From NCBI GenBank assembly GCA_032433765.1, contig JAVIAB010000051.1, positions 77,053,744 through 77,117,743 of the forward strand: a stretch of 64,000 nt of DNA, in the 5' to 3' direction. Each line of letters starts with the position of its first letter. Within the stretch, counting starts at the first letter, position 1. Of the stretch, positions 1 through 9,471 are shown in pieces. The stretch is from Megaustenia siamemsis. Lineage: Eukaryota > Mollusca > Gastropoda > Stylommatophora > Ariophantidae. Under the pieces are notes generated by a model. It did no database searches and was not told the origin of the DNA. It saw nothing but the letters and a program-made list of their open reading frames with translations. A program made the position numbers and the translations under genes.

Positions 1-2
1 TG

Positions 3-412
3 ACATATGGAAGCGAATCATGGACAGTAGACAAACAAATGAAAAGACGACTAGAGGCCACAGAGATGGGATTTCTCAGAAGAATGTTGAAAGTTCCCTG
101 GACAGCTAAAAAGACCAATGAGGAAGTTCTCAAAGAGGCCAACACAAAAAGGGAGCTCTTAAAAAATATCAGAAAGAAGCAATCAACATTTTTCGGGCAC
201 ATCATGAGAAGAGGAAAGTTGGAATACATGGTTACAACTGGCAAAATAAAAGGAAAGAGAGATCGCGGACAACAAAGAGAGAAAATACTGGATAGCTTGG
301 TGTCATGGCATGGAAAACAGTCAACAGAACTGATACGATGCACTGTAGATAGAAGATTGTGGAGGGACATGATCGCCTACGCCAACCGGTATGGCACGTG
401 ATGATGATGATG
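3..412 (+). mobile_element. LINE family 1, C-terminal fragment of ORF2 and 3' end (cut by window start)
   Basis: An open frame runs from base 3 to the stop at 399-401. It encodes the region after the reverse transcriptase domain of an APE-type non-LTR retrotransposon. Visible marks are YGSESWTVDKQMKRRLEA, FLRRMLKVPWTAKKTNEEVL, FFGHIMRRGKLEY and the basic stretch GKIKGKRDRGQQREKI. The frame ends in NRYGT, and a short ATG/TGA-repeat tail follows directly, as in several LINE groups with microsatellite 3' ends. The same 3' end recurs at 19600, 39788, 43835 and 56720, which defines a family here called family 1. The catalytic part lies upstream of the window or is absent. RTE-like affiliation is a guess. 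Confidence 0.8.
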
Positions 413-498
413 AAAATCCATAATTATATACATTACACGTATCCGAGATATTGATATAAAACTATAGGTCATGATGCATAATTTATCAATAATATGTG

Positions 499-752
499 GG
501 ATCCGCGATAGCTCAGTGGTTAGTGAACTGGACTTCAAAGGACAAGAGGCAGGGTTCGATCCCAAACGACGGGGTCCGGTTCACCCAGCCTTTAATGGGT
601 ACCGGATTTTTTTCTGGGAAAGTAAAGCGGCACGGGCGTAATACCGACCACATTACCCCAAAAATCATGTGCCGAAGGTCTGTATAATTTATGGTCACTA
701 ACACCATATACCCTATACGCCACTTGGCGTGACGGGGGTACTTTACTTTTTG
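499..752 (+). mobile_element. SINE-A copy, full-length, tRNA-derived
   Basis: This is a tRNA-like head followed by a conserved body. The pol III A box TAGCTCAGTGG is at 509-519 and the B box GGTTCGATCCC at 553-563. The body has CACCCAGCCTTTAATGGGTACC, then CTGGGAAAGTAAAGCGGC, the inverted repeat TATGGT-cactaac-ACCATA (691-709), ACGCCA-ct-TGGCGT, and the tail GTACTTTACTTTT. A dinucleotide repeat follows at once. SINE-A is the commonest SINE in the window, with copies at 1354, 2889, 18343, 26772, 28021, 45224, 45672 and 62095. Confidence 0.9.
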
Positions 753-754
753 TT

Positions 755-759
<5 letters not shown>

Positions 760-800
<41 letters not shown>

Positions 801-815
801 CCTATATATATAACC

Positions 816-852
<37 letters not shown>
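760..852. repeat. (AT)n microsatellite with short interruptions
   Basis: An almost pure AT run abuts the 3' end of the SINE-A copy. It may be an expanded SINE tail. Confidence 0.9.
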
Positions 853-1154
853 CAACATGTGTGTGTATGTTTTAAAGTCCGTATCCGACAAGGCTAGTAG
901 TTTGTTTTAATGACTCTAGTAACAGATATTTCTGTTTTAGTTGTTTTTTTTTTAACGCGATCGCAGCACATAACATTTTTGTTACTTGCAAGTACCCTAT
1001 GTTAACATTGCGTTCCTTGAAGAACAGGCGACACGAAACTGCTGATTTTCTTAACAAATCAATTGTACTTTTTAAAAGTCGGTTATATAAAAAGCTGTTT
1101 ATAGCTAGGCGTCACAAAAGGATACAACACGCAACGGAGTACACGGTGGGTTTT

Positions 1155-1345
1155 TTGTGTGAAGAAACGCAAAATGAAATGGTTTGGGTCACGTATCGCG
1201 ATCATCGGACCTGCCAAACATCATTCTGAGAGGAATTGTGAAAGTAGGTTAGGTAAACAGAAAAAGAGATGAGAAGATAATATCAAAGAATAACATCACG
1301 ACTGCGCAGAGTCATAAAGACTGACTTTATCGAGAATGTTGACCA
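1155..1345 (+). mobile_element. LINE C-terminal remnant (KMKWFG type)
   Basis: With frame changes and a stop, this reads KRKMKWFG, then GPAK, then a basic GKQKKR-EDNIKE stretch. That is the usual pattern of the cysteine-poor C-terminus of many animal LINE ORF2 proteins (RWFGH ... GKRKKGRQKKRWEDNIKEW). It is short and decayed, and is joined directly to a truncated SINE-A tail at 1354. Confidence 0.5.
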
Positions 1346-1353
1346 AGTCTGTC

Positions 1354-1478
1354 GCGTAATGCTGACCACATTACCCCAAAAATCATGTCTGTAATCCTGT
1401 CTGTAAAATATAGGGTCACTAACACCATATTCCCCTATACGCCACTTGGCGTGACGGGGGTACTTTACTTTTTACTTA
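1354..1478 (+). mobile_element. SINE-A, 5'-truncated copy
   Basis: Only the 3' half of SINE-A is present: GACCACATTACCCCAAAAATC, the CACTAACACCATA arm, the ACGCCACTTGGCGT palindrome and the GTACTTTACTTTTT tail. The tRNA-like head is missing. Confidence 0.85.
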
Positions 1479-1837
1479 CACATACGTCACTCTGGGCTAT
1501 GGGTTGGTGAAGATGAAGAAATGGGCGTTAACATAACATGTTCCGTTACAGAAGAGTAACTTCACTCATTATCAACTGTTACGTTGTCATGTAAAACATC
1601 TTGTGTAGCAACGAATCGAGTGTGGAAACAAGACTAGTCTATCGCAGCAACGTAAGTTATCACATATCACTAGTGGTGCAATACTGTCAAAATAGCACAG
1701 ATACTTGAAATTATCTACATTAGTAATAACGCTCGAAGACTTTTTTATTTTAATCCGTACAATTAAACAATTAATATGTAGAATTCCTGATAGGGATATC
1801 TGAATTTGAATCATAGACAATCTCGAAAAAACAGCAC

Positions 1838-2150
1838 GGAAGAAAATCGATTCATTCGAGAGAAAAAAATGCTACAGAAAAATCCTTAAGATACCATGGA
1901 TAATGAAAAAGAGCAATGAAGATATATTAAAAGATTTAAACATGAAAAAGACTAGCCTATAAAGACCATTCTACATAGAAATACTTTGGCCACGTCACAA
2001 GGACCAAGAATACGGTGGTTCCAAGACATCAAGGAGATCTTCATCACAACAAATGAAGAAGTGGAAGATCTGGCCAGAGACAAGTTTTTTTTTTCAGCGA
2101 ATTATTTCAGAGGAAGAAGTATGTTTGCAGCACTCTGAAAAAAAAAAAAT
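1838..2150 (+). pseudogene. LINE family 5 C-terminal remnant
   Basis: This is a degraded post-RT segment. One frame gives KCYRKILKIPW...KKSNEDIL. After a disrupted stretch another gives GPRIRWFQDIKEIF...EEVEDLARDK and a final FRGRSMFAAL before a stop. The tail matches the family 5 fragment at 48950-49160 (GRRWFQNIKK ... EEMGDLARERDLFRR). Frameshifts and a stop make it non-functional. Confidence 0.6.
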
Positions 2151-2185
2151 AATCAACAAAAGTAAAAAACAAAACAAAGAACAAT

Positions 2186-2265
2186 ATATGGCCCGAAGCA
2201 GAATCGAACCCGTTCTCCTTGGCACAGCGCTTTGCCACGAGAATCCAAACGCTAGAGCACACGGT
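2186..2265 (-). repeat. tRNA-like SINE head, degenerate
   Basis: On the minus strand a sequence with GGGTTCGATTCTGC (B box-like) is preceded by TGTGCTCTAGCGTTTGG (A box-like). It sits inside an A-rich region after the LINE remnant. It is probably an old SINE fragment and not a working tRNA. Confidence 0.35.
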
Positions 2266-2539
2266 CAACACAATTGACTAAAAAATTAGCTATCATTGGC
2301 GATGTCTTTCACGCAGGTGTACTCATGACTATAGCATTGGGTTACGATCACAACTCGGGAATAAATTGTGTATTTATTAAGATAAGTATCTCCCGGATAG
2401 GGTAGGGCTGAACACTTGCGTTGCAGGCAAACATCTATAGAACGACACAGCACACATAGTAGTTTCCAGTGGTTTATACTGGAGAAAAATAATAATAGAT
2501 GAATATTACTATAGATGGAAGCTTTCGAGGCGATAGATC

Positions 2540-2632
2540 CGTGAATCATTTCAGAGGAAGAGGTACGTTTACAGCACTCGGAAAAAAATCACAAATGATC
2601 AACAGAAAAGAAAAAACAAACAACAATATAGG
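2540..2632 (+). repeat. Second copy of the LINE family 5 3' end
   Basis: AATCATTTCAGAGGAAGAGG and the following bases repeat 2100-2187 at high similarity, including the A-rich tail ending CAACAATATA. This is the last part of the FRGRGTFTAL coding end plus the 3' tail, so it is a very short 5'-truncated insertion or a local duplication. Confidence 0.5.
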
Positions 2633-2888
2633 CTTCTTCTGAAGTGATTTGCTGATCTATCGCCATGGAAGTCTGCACGATTTTTTTTTTATCAGACGGG
2701 CTTGTGAATGCAAAGTTCTTGCAAGAACATGCGACCTGTCGTTGATGACAGTTAAGCATTTGTGTAAACGATATAATGTTTCGTTTCTATATAAATTGTT
2801 AGTTCTCAAACACTTATGGAAATTAAACAATAAAATACGAAGATTTGTTGTTAGTTTAAAAATAAAATTAGTTTAAAAAGTACACCAT

Positions 2889-3141
2889 AAAAAAAAAAAA
2901 GTAAAGTACCCCATCATGCCAAGTGACGTATAGAGAATATGGTGTTAGTGACCATAATTTTTATAGACCTTCGGCACATGATTGTTGGGGTAATGGGGTC
3001 GGTATTACGCCCGTGCCGCTTTATTTTCCGATAAAAAAAATCCGGTACCCATTAAGGCTGGGTGAACTCGGAAGCCGTCGATCAGGATCGAACCCGACTC
3101 TCTGTAGTTCAGTTCACTAACGACTGAGCTATCGCGGCTCT
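2889..3141 (-). mobile_element. SINE-A copy, minus strand
   Basis: This is a full-length SINE-A in reverse. The head, with GAGCTATCGCGGCTC complement, is at the high-coordinate end, and the GTAAAGTACCCC tail complement lies after an A run at 2889. The body carries the shared AATGGGTACC motif in reverse complement near 3045. Confidence 0.88.
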
Positions 3142-3179
3142 CTGTGCCTATGGCGCGATAATTCCCCAACTTATTAGGA

Positions 3180-3655
3180 TGGGGACTCGCCCACCTATCC
3201 CCAAAATCTTATGGACTAGTACTGATGAAATTGAATAGTTCGCTTCCCTACAATAATATATTACTTAACATCCTTTCCATTAACCCTTTTGGTATTGTCT
3301 TTTTTTTTAGTAACATGTTAACATTGCAACTTATGACACTGAAGTTACATGATCGTCATTTTATTCACTGATAAACATAGAACGTTATTCTCTCACTATT
3401 AGCTCGATTTCTCTTATTTATCACCCGAAACACTTATTATATTATTTATAATTACATGCACACATTATCCTATTATCTTTGTAACTAGTATCATATACAT
3501 CCTTGTATGTCTTATATTATTTATCATTGTAGGCAAAAGCATGTATTCTCTTATTTATCGTTTTAAGTATGCATTATCAAATGTACCCTTGTAGGCATGT
3601 ATTGTCTTATTTATCAATTAAAGTATGTGTTCTCTTATGTACATGACTTTTAACA
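3180..3655. other. AT-rich intergenic stretch, no gene seen
   Basis: No coding pattern was recognised. Degenerate repeats of TGTATTCTCTTATTTATC appear between 3500 and 3640, which suggests a very old minisatellite. Confidence 0.5.
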
Positions 3656-3675
3656 CGTTAAAGATGATCTTTGTG

Positions 3676-3880
3676 GTTTTTTAACGTGTGCTCGAGCATA
3701 CGGTACCTATTTTTAATTCAATTATCTGAGGAGGCTTGACGTCTCGCTGCCCAGAGACCAGGATAGGGTAAAGCCAAGGAGAAACCACGGATTCAATTTT
3801 CTTTATTTGTGAAGAAAAAAAAATTACCACTGGAACAGAATCGAGACCTTCAAGTCCTGATGGAACAGGCAAATCAATTT
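3676..3880 (-). repeat. Dispersed repeat C, copy 1
   Basis: Blocks TTTAACGTGTGC, ACGG-ACCT, AACCACGGATT-AATT and AAATTACCAC occur in the same order at 23105-23345. This marks a dispersed repeat, probably a tRNA-related SINE read on the minus strand, but the promoter boxes are too decayed to be sure. Confidence 0.4.
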
Positions 3881-3915
3881 AATGCTGCGGGAAAGCTGGT
3901 AGCGGGGAATATTTG

Positions 3916-4130
3916 GTGGGGGTGTAACATACACTCCTACAAGGTATGGTGACAGCTTTACAAAAATTGACAATACAAAATACGTAACCTTTGGGGCTAC
4001 ATTTATTTCTTATTCAGAAAACAGGAATAATACAAACAGAAACAGACAGCGTGAAATACGACACAAACAGAAACAGACAGCGTGAAATACGACACAAACA
4101 GAAACAGACAGCGCAAAATGAGGATAAGCT
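3916..4130. repeat. Left arm of an inverted repeat flanking the Penelope/LTR complex
   Basis: GTGTAACATACACTCCTACA, then TATGGTGACAGCTTTACAAA and CAATACAAAATA, then a CAGAAAACAGG...AAACAGAAACAGACAGCG block. The same blocks occur in inverted orientation at 13601-13739. Penelope-like elements are known to carry LTR-like copies in direct or inverted arrangement, which fits the reverse transcriptase remnant that follows. Confidence 0.6.
4028..4120. repeat. 31-bp tandem repeat, about 3 copies
   Basis: The unit is ACACAAACAGAAACAGACAG followed by CGTGAAATACG, nearly identical between copies. It lies inside the left inverted arm. The right arm (13601-13739) holds a single unit, so the expansion happened on this side only. 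Confidence 0.8.
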
Positions 4131-4221
4131 CTACTAAATTTGTTGGCAGTGTTTTTCAACCCATTGTCATGAACCTCCCCTCCTTTGTTAAAGACACCAA
4201 AGATACTCTCAAAATATTGTT

Positions 4222-5335
4222 TTATCACTCTTTATCCTGACCGAAACTACTGCCTCTTTGTCATGGACGTCTGCTCCTTGTTCATCTCTATCCCTCACGC
4301 TAATGATCTTCTAGGTCTCAAATATTCTTCCTGGATAAGAGAAGCCAATCTTCAATTGCGATCCACGTCCTTCCCTGTCTAGCGAAACTAGTTCTCACAC
4401 TCAACTTTTTTTTAGTTCGACGGCAACCTCTTCAATCAGTGGGGTAGCGATTGGCACCAAAATAGGTCCTAGCTACGCCTGTCTATTTATGGGTAACATG
4501 GAGCACCAATCCTCCAGATCTACCAAGGTCCTCTTCCGCTTATGTACCGTAGATACATAGACGACAGTATTGATCTGTCCGAGGAGATTTCCAGATACAT
4601 TGACCAAGATGATCAACATCACCTCTCGATCCGTATCTGTTTATTTCCACCTCCTCTGTCTCCTCCCTATGTATGACAGTTTCCTTGTGTGTCTTTGATC
4701 TTCTCACCTCCGTCTTCTATAAACTCAATTACTCGATTAGTTATTTCGACTACGACTCCACCCACCCGACATCCTGCAGAAACTCTCTTTATTTCTCCTA
4801 GTTATGAGACTTTGCCGTCACTGTCAGAATGATGATTTCTTACATCAGACCCACCTTATGTTGGGCATTTTCCTCCGACTCCTCTATCCGGAATCAGTTC
4901 TATCTACTTTCCAGCGTGTTCTCCGCATCTCTATTCAGGCTGCCTTTACCCCCACTCCTCCACCCTCCTCTGATAGGGTAGTACTTGCCCACACCAACCA
5001 ACCCCACCACTGTGCGGTGATGAGAGTCATTCACCGCTGCTTCCCTGGTCCTGTCCTCTGCTCCGACAACACCACCTCTTTTCCCTGACCCTCCTCTGGT
5101 TGCCTTCAGGCGTGACCGTAACCAGCGCGACATGCTTGTCAGGAGCAGCCTTCCTCTATAACCGCCTCTATAACATTTCATGTACTGCAGCTACCCCTGT
5201 AGATCCCACTTCAACTTTCAGGGCCATGAGGGTTAAGTCGATGCCCATATTACCGGCTTAGTGTCATGTTCTTCGGACAGTCGCAACCGATTCACGTCTG
5301 ATTGCACGCATCGGTTGCCTCACCCAAAGGAGGAT
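4222..5335 (+). pseudogene. Penelope-like element reverse transcriptase, decayed
   Basis: Reading through several frames and stops gives a consistent series of Penelope-like landmarks. In order they are LFVMDVCSLFISIPH (4255-4300), GTKIGPSYACLFMGNME (4450-4505), YRRYIDD with the catalytic aspartates (4545-4565), and PPLVAFRRDRNQRDMLVRSS (about 5091-5155). The segment ITGLVSCSSDSRNRFTS (about 5245-5300) resembles the part after the GIY-YIG endonuclease. This order is typical of Penelope-like polyproteins, which pair an RT with a GIY-YIG endonuclease. The endonuclease core itself was not found. The copy is broken by multiple frameshifts and stops. It is flanked by inverted sequence at 3916 and 13601. 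Confidence 0.75.
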
Positions 5336-5550
5336 TAATATATCTCTATCTCACGGGTAATCAGTTTTATCCTAACGCGTTTTTCCTCTACAGTTCTCAG
5401 AGATGACACTTTCCACCATAGGCATAAGCAAAGTCTTACTTAAATAGTACCCATTTTTAGGAATAGTGACCTTTATGCACTGACTGACATTGTTAGTCCT
5501 CAATATTCTGGCATATTCACTTCTCTTCGTGAAATTGTTTGTGCCAGCAT

Positions 5551-6462
5551 TGTTATAGTGTGACTCAGTCATGGGCGATAATGGAAGAATAGAAGAATAT
5601 GACGATAGACAGAAGAATAAAAGAATGAGGCGATGACGATGTGAAGTAGGATAGTTTTAGGCGGCGTAGAAAAGACACTCTTCAGAGGATTAGGAAGGAG
5701 ACGTTAAGTCTACCCAACTCAGTCGCTGAGTCGTAATCAACTTGAAGATTACCAGTGAAATGCGTACAGGTGGTCAGCCTAAAGCCAGACAGATGTTTGC
5801 TCTGGTCGACAAAGTTGCGTAACGCAACGACACGGCCGCTGGTTCCTAGGAAACTCTTATATCGGCAGACGCCTTGAAGTCCAGTGAAGACCTGAGATGA
5901 AAGCGGACAACTAAACTGCCCGCGTAATCAAAAGACCAGGTTATCTTTACGTTCAGCAGTGATTACTCTTTGAGTCTCTGAATTGGAAATCGCCTCGAGT
6001 TTTAGTTGTTAGGGGACGGACTTAGGAAGATGGACAGGTTCGACAGGACTCCTAAAGTAATAAGACTTTAGAGATAATTAAAAAAGGCGGAGCTAGAGAG
6101 ATAGTGACGGTCAGGAGACGTAGGTTAGGCCGTATCAGTGGTCGGGGGGTGTGGTCACCTGGGACTTAAACCCCGAGACCCTGGGAACTACGGAGATTAG
6201 GAGAGGAGGCCCAGAATGCTTTGGCGAGGGGCAGTAGCTAGAGGAAGACTAAGAAGCCAGGGCTTGACTGAAACGGACGGTCGGCCAGAGACTCAGAGAG
6301 ACATTCAGCTACACTCAGTGAGACTCGGCTACACTCAGCCAGACTCGAGACAATTCGGCCACTCTCGGCCAGACTGTACTAAAAAGATTGATGAGTTATA
6401 TATGTGTGTCAAATGAAAGTACAAGTAGTAAAGTCAGAAAGAAGTTTGAAAGAAACCCTGCA
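5551..6462 (+). repeat. 5' LTR (internally deleted)
   Basis: The first about 815 bp match the 3' LTR with almost only single-base indels. After CCAGACTG (about 6378) a block of roughly 210 bp present in the 3' LTR is missing, and the remaining about 80 bp are clearly more divergent. The 3' boundary is uncertain (6462, or 6470 if the CA at ATTACA is used). Confidence 0.8.
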
Positions 6463-7252
6463 ATATTACATTCCTTTCTGTTGCCGTGACGCAGGATTCT
6501 ATTCTTTAGAAAGGACCTGGAGAGAAAAAAAAAGAGTAAGAATTTTCTCTTAATTAACCAAGACGTCCACCTACGTACTTCCAGTATAACCAAGAAGTAC
6601 TTCCAGCAACGAGTGCAGTCCTCATAATTTGCAAGTACCCATGAAGTTGAGCCTAGTAATGTGTTTGTGTACAACACACCAGCGAACCTTGTCTACAGAA
6701 GTTAATCAAGCCTAGCCATCTGTGTCCAAAATAGTACATCGAAGTCCAGCGTAAGAATGGCTGCCTGTTTGTGAGACTACACCCTGTTTATCTTAAAATC
6801 CCGAAGAAGCGACTAGAAGTGCCAACCCGCAGTGATCTTTCCCCGAGCTATATCAAAGTAGAAGTGAACATTCATATTCATAAAGTAGAACTTCCTGTAA
6901 GGAAAGAAGTAAAAGTGAAATAGACAGAGAGAACAAAATGTGAAAATGATGTCCACATTGAGAACCTGAAAAAGACTAAGTAGTTAGTTAATTATTGTTT
7001 TAAATTAGTATATTATTGTGTAGTTGTTAGGATGTTATAAAGGTGTGTTAGGTATTCCAGGACTTCAGAAGCATGTAAGTTGGATTTTTCTTATATATTT
7101 TAGAGATGCATATGATATGTTGTAACAAGGTTGTGTGAAGTAAATAAGTTTTTCTTGAGTGTTAGTGGAAGAAAGTAGAAATTCTTTGACTGATCTAAAT
7201 AACTTGTGTGTTAATTTATACTTAATTTATAATTAATTAATTAATTATCAAG
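6463..7252 (+). other. 5' untranslated leader of the LTR element
   Basis: There is no open frame of note here. It ends in a TTAATTAATTAATT run just before the Gag start. A primer-binding site or packaging signal should lie here but I could not identify one. Confidence 0.5.
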
Positions 7253-8410
7253 ATGAAGAGAGGCATGACTCCCACTTTGCAGACCCTGCAAGAAATTAGT
7301 AGAGTCATCACCGGTTTAGAAAATAGTATTAGACAGCAAGAAATGAGTGCCAGTATCTCAAATTACTCTGGCGACCCATCCATGTTCAGACAATGGATGG
7401 CAGAAATTGAAAAGTATGCTCTCATTTTTCCTATAAATGAGGAAGACAAGAAATTAATAGCTTTTAAAACAAGTAGAGGCGAAGTATCTGACTTCATCCA
7501 GAGAAGGCTAAAGAATGAACCTTCAAGCACATGGAAGTCCCTCAAGATAGAATTAAAAACTAGGTATGCTGCTGTAGGAGATGCCTACACTGCTTTCATA
7601 CTTTTGAGGAAGTTTAAACAAGAAAGAGGGGAGACAATAACTGCATACAGTAATAGACTTTTAGAGCTAGCAGAGGAATCTGGTTTAGAAAAAGATAATT
7701 TTAGTAGACAATTAATAGAGATTTTTATAGATGGACTAATATCCACAGATCTAAAACTACACTTAGCGAGGCTGAACCCTGAGACGCTAGATGAAGCGAT
7801 TAATATCTCTATTAAAGAAATCGGGTTCATGAAGAAATTGAATTTAAACCTACCTGAAGAAAGCCCAACCATCAGTGAATGGTTTAATAAAAGAAAAATA
7901 GTAGAAACGCCTAGGGAAGTTAATCAAGCGAGTAATAGATGGAGAAATAAGGGACGACTAGGTGAAATGAGTAAAGAAATATATGCAGTGAGAAGGGAAA
8001 CAAGGCATTTTCACGGAAGATTAGCACCCCAGGAATCTAGGTGGAGATGGAATGACAAAAGACAAACTGCTGGACGTAAGAGCTATGAAATAAATAGTGT
8101 AGACAGGATTGAAATGAATAAAGTGAATGGTAAATCAAACTTGTGGACACATCATGTTAACCCAACACCCAGGCGTGGTTGGCAAGATCCCTCTGGAGTC
8201 AAAGAGAAGCGCGCAACCAAGCACGTGGATGCGAGAACGACCAAGTGGTCCAAATCAAACGGCCCAAACATCAAGACCAACAGGCTGTCTAGCCTGAAAC
8301 AATACAAATTAATCAGAAAGGAGAAGAAATTAGAAGAGACTGAGAAGAGAATAATCGACAGTGCTACACAAACAGAAGGTACTGATAGAGAAGTATTAGT
8401 GACACAGTAA
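7253..8410 (+). CDS. Retrotransposon Gag-like protein
   Basis: A 385-residue protein. Residues about 40-185 have the layout of the retrotransposon gag (capsid) domain: FRQWMAEIEKYAL near 45, a TWKSLKIELKTRY helix near 93, FKQERGETITAYSNRLLELA at 121-140, and LIEIFIDGLISTDLKLHL at 153-170. This is the usual capsid architecture of Ty3-like Gag. Residues about 205-355 are strongly basic and could bind RNA. No CCHC zinc knuckle is visible. ATG at 7253 is the first in the frame, preceded by in-frame stops. The frame closes at 8408-8410, but similar acidic/TQT-rich sequence resumes at once in the -1 frame, so the ORFs to 9471 may be one protein split by indels or programmed shifts. Confidence 0.75.
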   Translation: MKRGMTPTLQTLQEISRVITGLENSIRQQEMSASISNYSGDPSMFRQWMAEIEKYALIFPINEEDKKLIAFKTSRGEVSDFIQRRLKNEPSSTWKSLKIELKTRYAAVGDAYTAFILLRKFKQERGETITAYSNRLLELAEESGLEKDNFSRQLIEIFIDGLISTDLKLHLARLNPETLDEAINISIKEIGFMKKLNLNLPEESPTISEWFNKRKIVETPREVNQASNRWRNKGRLGEMSKEIYAVRRETRHFHGRLAPQESRWRWNDKRQTAGRKSYEINSVDRIEMNKVNGKSNLWTHHVNPTPRRGWQDPSGVKEKRATKHVDARTTKWSKSNGPNIKTNRLSSLKQYKLIRKEKKLEETEKRIIDSATQTEGTDREVLVTQ

Positions 8411-8484
8411 GCAGTGCACAAACACAGACTGTAGAGGTTAGAGGACAAACTAAACATAATGATAAGATAACACAAACGAGGGAG

Positions 8485-8976
8485 GTGAAGAAACAAGTTA
8501 GAGACGCCTGTGTGGCTACAAACATCTTAGAAGATGTGATATCAAGAAAAGATGCCGAGATAAGAATTATGGAAAAGAGAAGTGAAAGAGATGAGTTGAT
8601 GCTACTAGAGCTGAAAGACACAGTAGATAGGCTAGAGTGCAAAAACAAGTGTCTAGAGACGAGAATTAAAGAGCTTGAAGAACAAGAGTCTGAGACTGAC
8701 AGACACAGTGTATGTATGATTCGAGAAGTTGATGAGATGAAAGCACAGAATAGCCAACTTTTAGGTGAAGTTAAAGTGTCCAAGGATTTAGTTGTAAGTT
8801 TAAGAAAGGAGAAATCAGAAGTAGATGACAAAGTAAAGAACCTAATACGAGAGAAGTCTGACTTAGAGGAAGAGGTAGCGTCTCTAAGGCGAAAGAAATC
8901 TACTACAGAAAATTTGAAAAAGGAAAACGAGAAAGGGAAACTTGATAGGATAGAACGCAACAGTGATACAAAATAG
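8485..8976 (+). CDS. Coiled-coil ORF of the LTR element
   Basis: A 163-residue ORF rich in E, K, R and L with heptad-like spacing, for example LKDTVDRLECKNKCLETRIK and later VVSLRKEKSEVDDKVKNL. It is strongly predicted by eye to form a coiled coil. Its frame is open upstream to about 8389, overlapping the end of the Gag ORF, and the TQT motif occurs on both sides of the junction. It is probably the C-terminal part of the same Gag protein. No enzyme motif was seen. Confidence 0.55.
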   Translation: MKKQVRDACVATNILEDVISRKDAEIRIMEKRSERDELMLLELKDTVDRLECKNKCLETRIKELEEQESETDRHSVCMIREVDEMKAQNSQLLGEVKVSKDLVVSLRKEKSEVDDKVKNLIREKSDLEEEVASLRRKKSTTENLKKENEKGKLDRIERNSDTK

Positions 8977-9069
8977 CGTAGAGGTTGTAAGTAAAAGTGC
9001 TGAGAAGAAAATTAACGAACTAGCAGTGTTTCATGCATTAGAGAAAGCAGCTGATAATATGCGCGTGAA

Positions 9070-9471
9070 ATGGACAAGGAATTAGAGGATATGGCAGATG
9101 GGGTAAAAGGTAGCAAGAAACGTCCTGAAACTGACAGATTGCCTACAATACGAGAAAGGAGGGTTGCTGCCATAAATGAAGAGTTTGAAAAGACCCAAAT
9201 AGAAAAGGCAGAGCAAGTGAAATTTTGGCCATTGGGAACACCAGAACGTGATGCCATTATCGCTGAAAGAAGAAGAAAAGACGATGAAAGAGTCAAAGTA
9301 GACCTGCCTTTTGCCATACGATTGGGACGACGGCAAGAGTTTTTTGACCACCAGAAAGAAATAGATAAAGGTAACAGATTCAGAGAAGATCATAGGTCAG
9401 AAAGAGGAGACCTGACAACCACTAGTGATGGAAGAGATAAAAGATACAAAAAGAAGAAACATACATATTAA
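9070..9471 (+). CDS. Charged C-terminal ORF of the LTR element
   Basis: A 133-residue, highly charged ORF (KKRPETDRLPTIRERRVAAI, then ERRRKDDERVKVDLPFAIRL, ending KKKKHTY). An open stretch in another frame (about 8957-9077; INELAVFHALEKAADNM) links it to the preceding ORF with a change of frame on each side. The basic tail may bind nucleic acid. I do not recognise a domain. It most likely forms the end of the long Gag-like product. Confidence 0.5.
   Translation: MDKELEDMADGVKGSKKRPETDRLPTIRERRVAAINEEFEKTQIEKAEQVKFWPLGTPERDAIIAERRRKDDERVKVDLPFAIRLGRRQEFFDHQKEIDKGNRFREDHRSERGDLTTTSDGRDKRYKKKKHTY

Noticed and set aside
4804..5181. Independent genes on both strands at 4.8-5.2 kb
   Set aside because: They lie within the Penelope-like RT remnant, whose blocks explain the sequence in other frames.
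8364..8960. 198-residue minus-strand ORF
   Set aside because: Shadow of the plus-strand coiled-coil ORF; Ser/Phe-rich composition is the complement of Glu/Lys codons.
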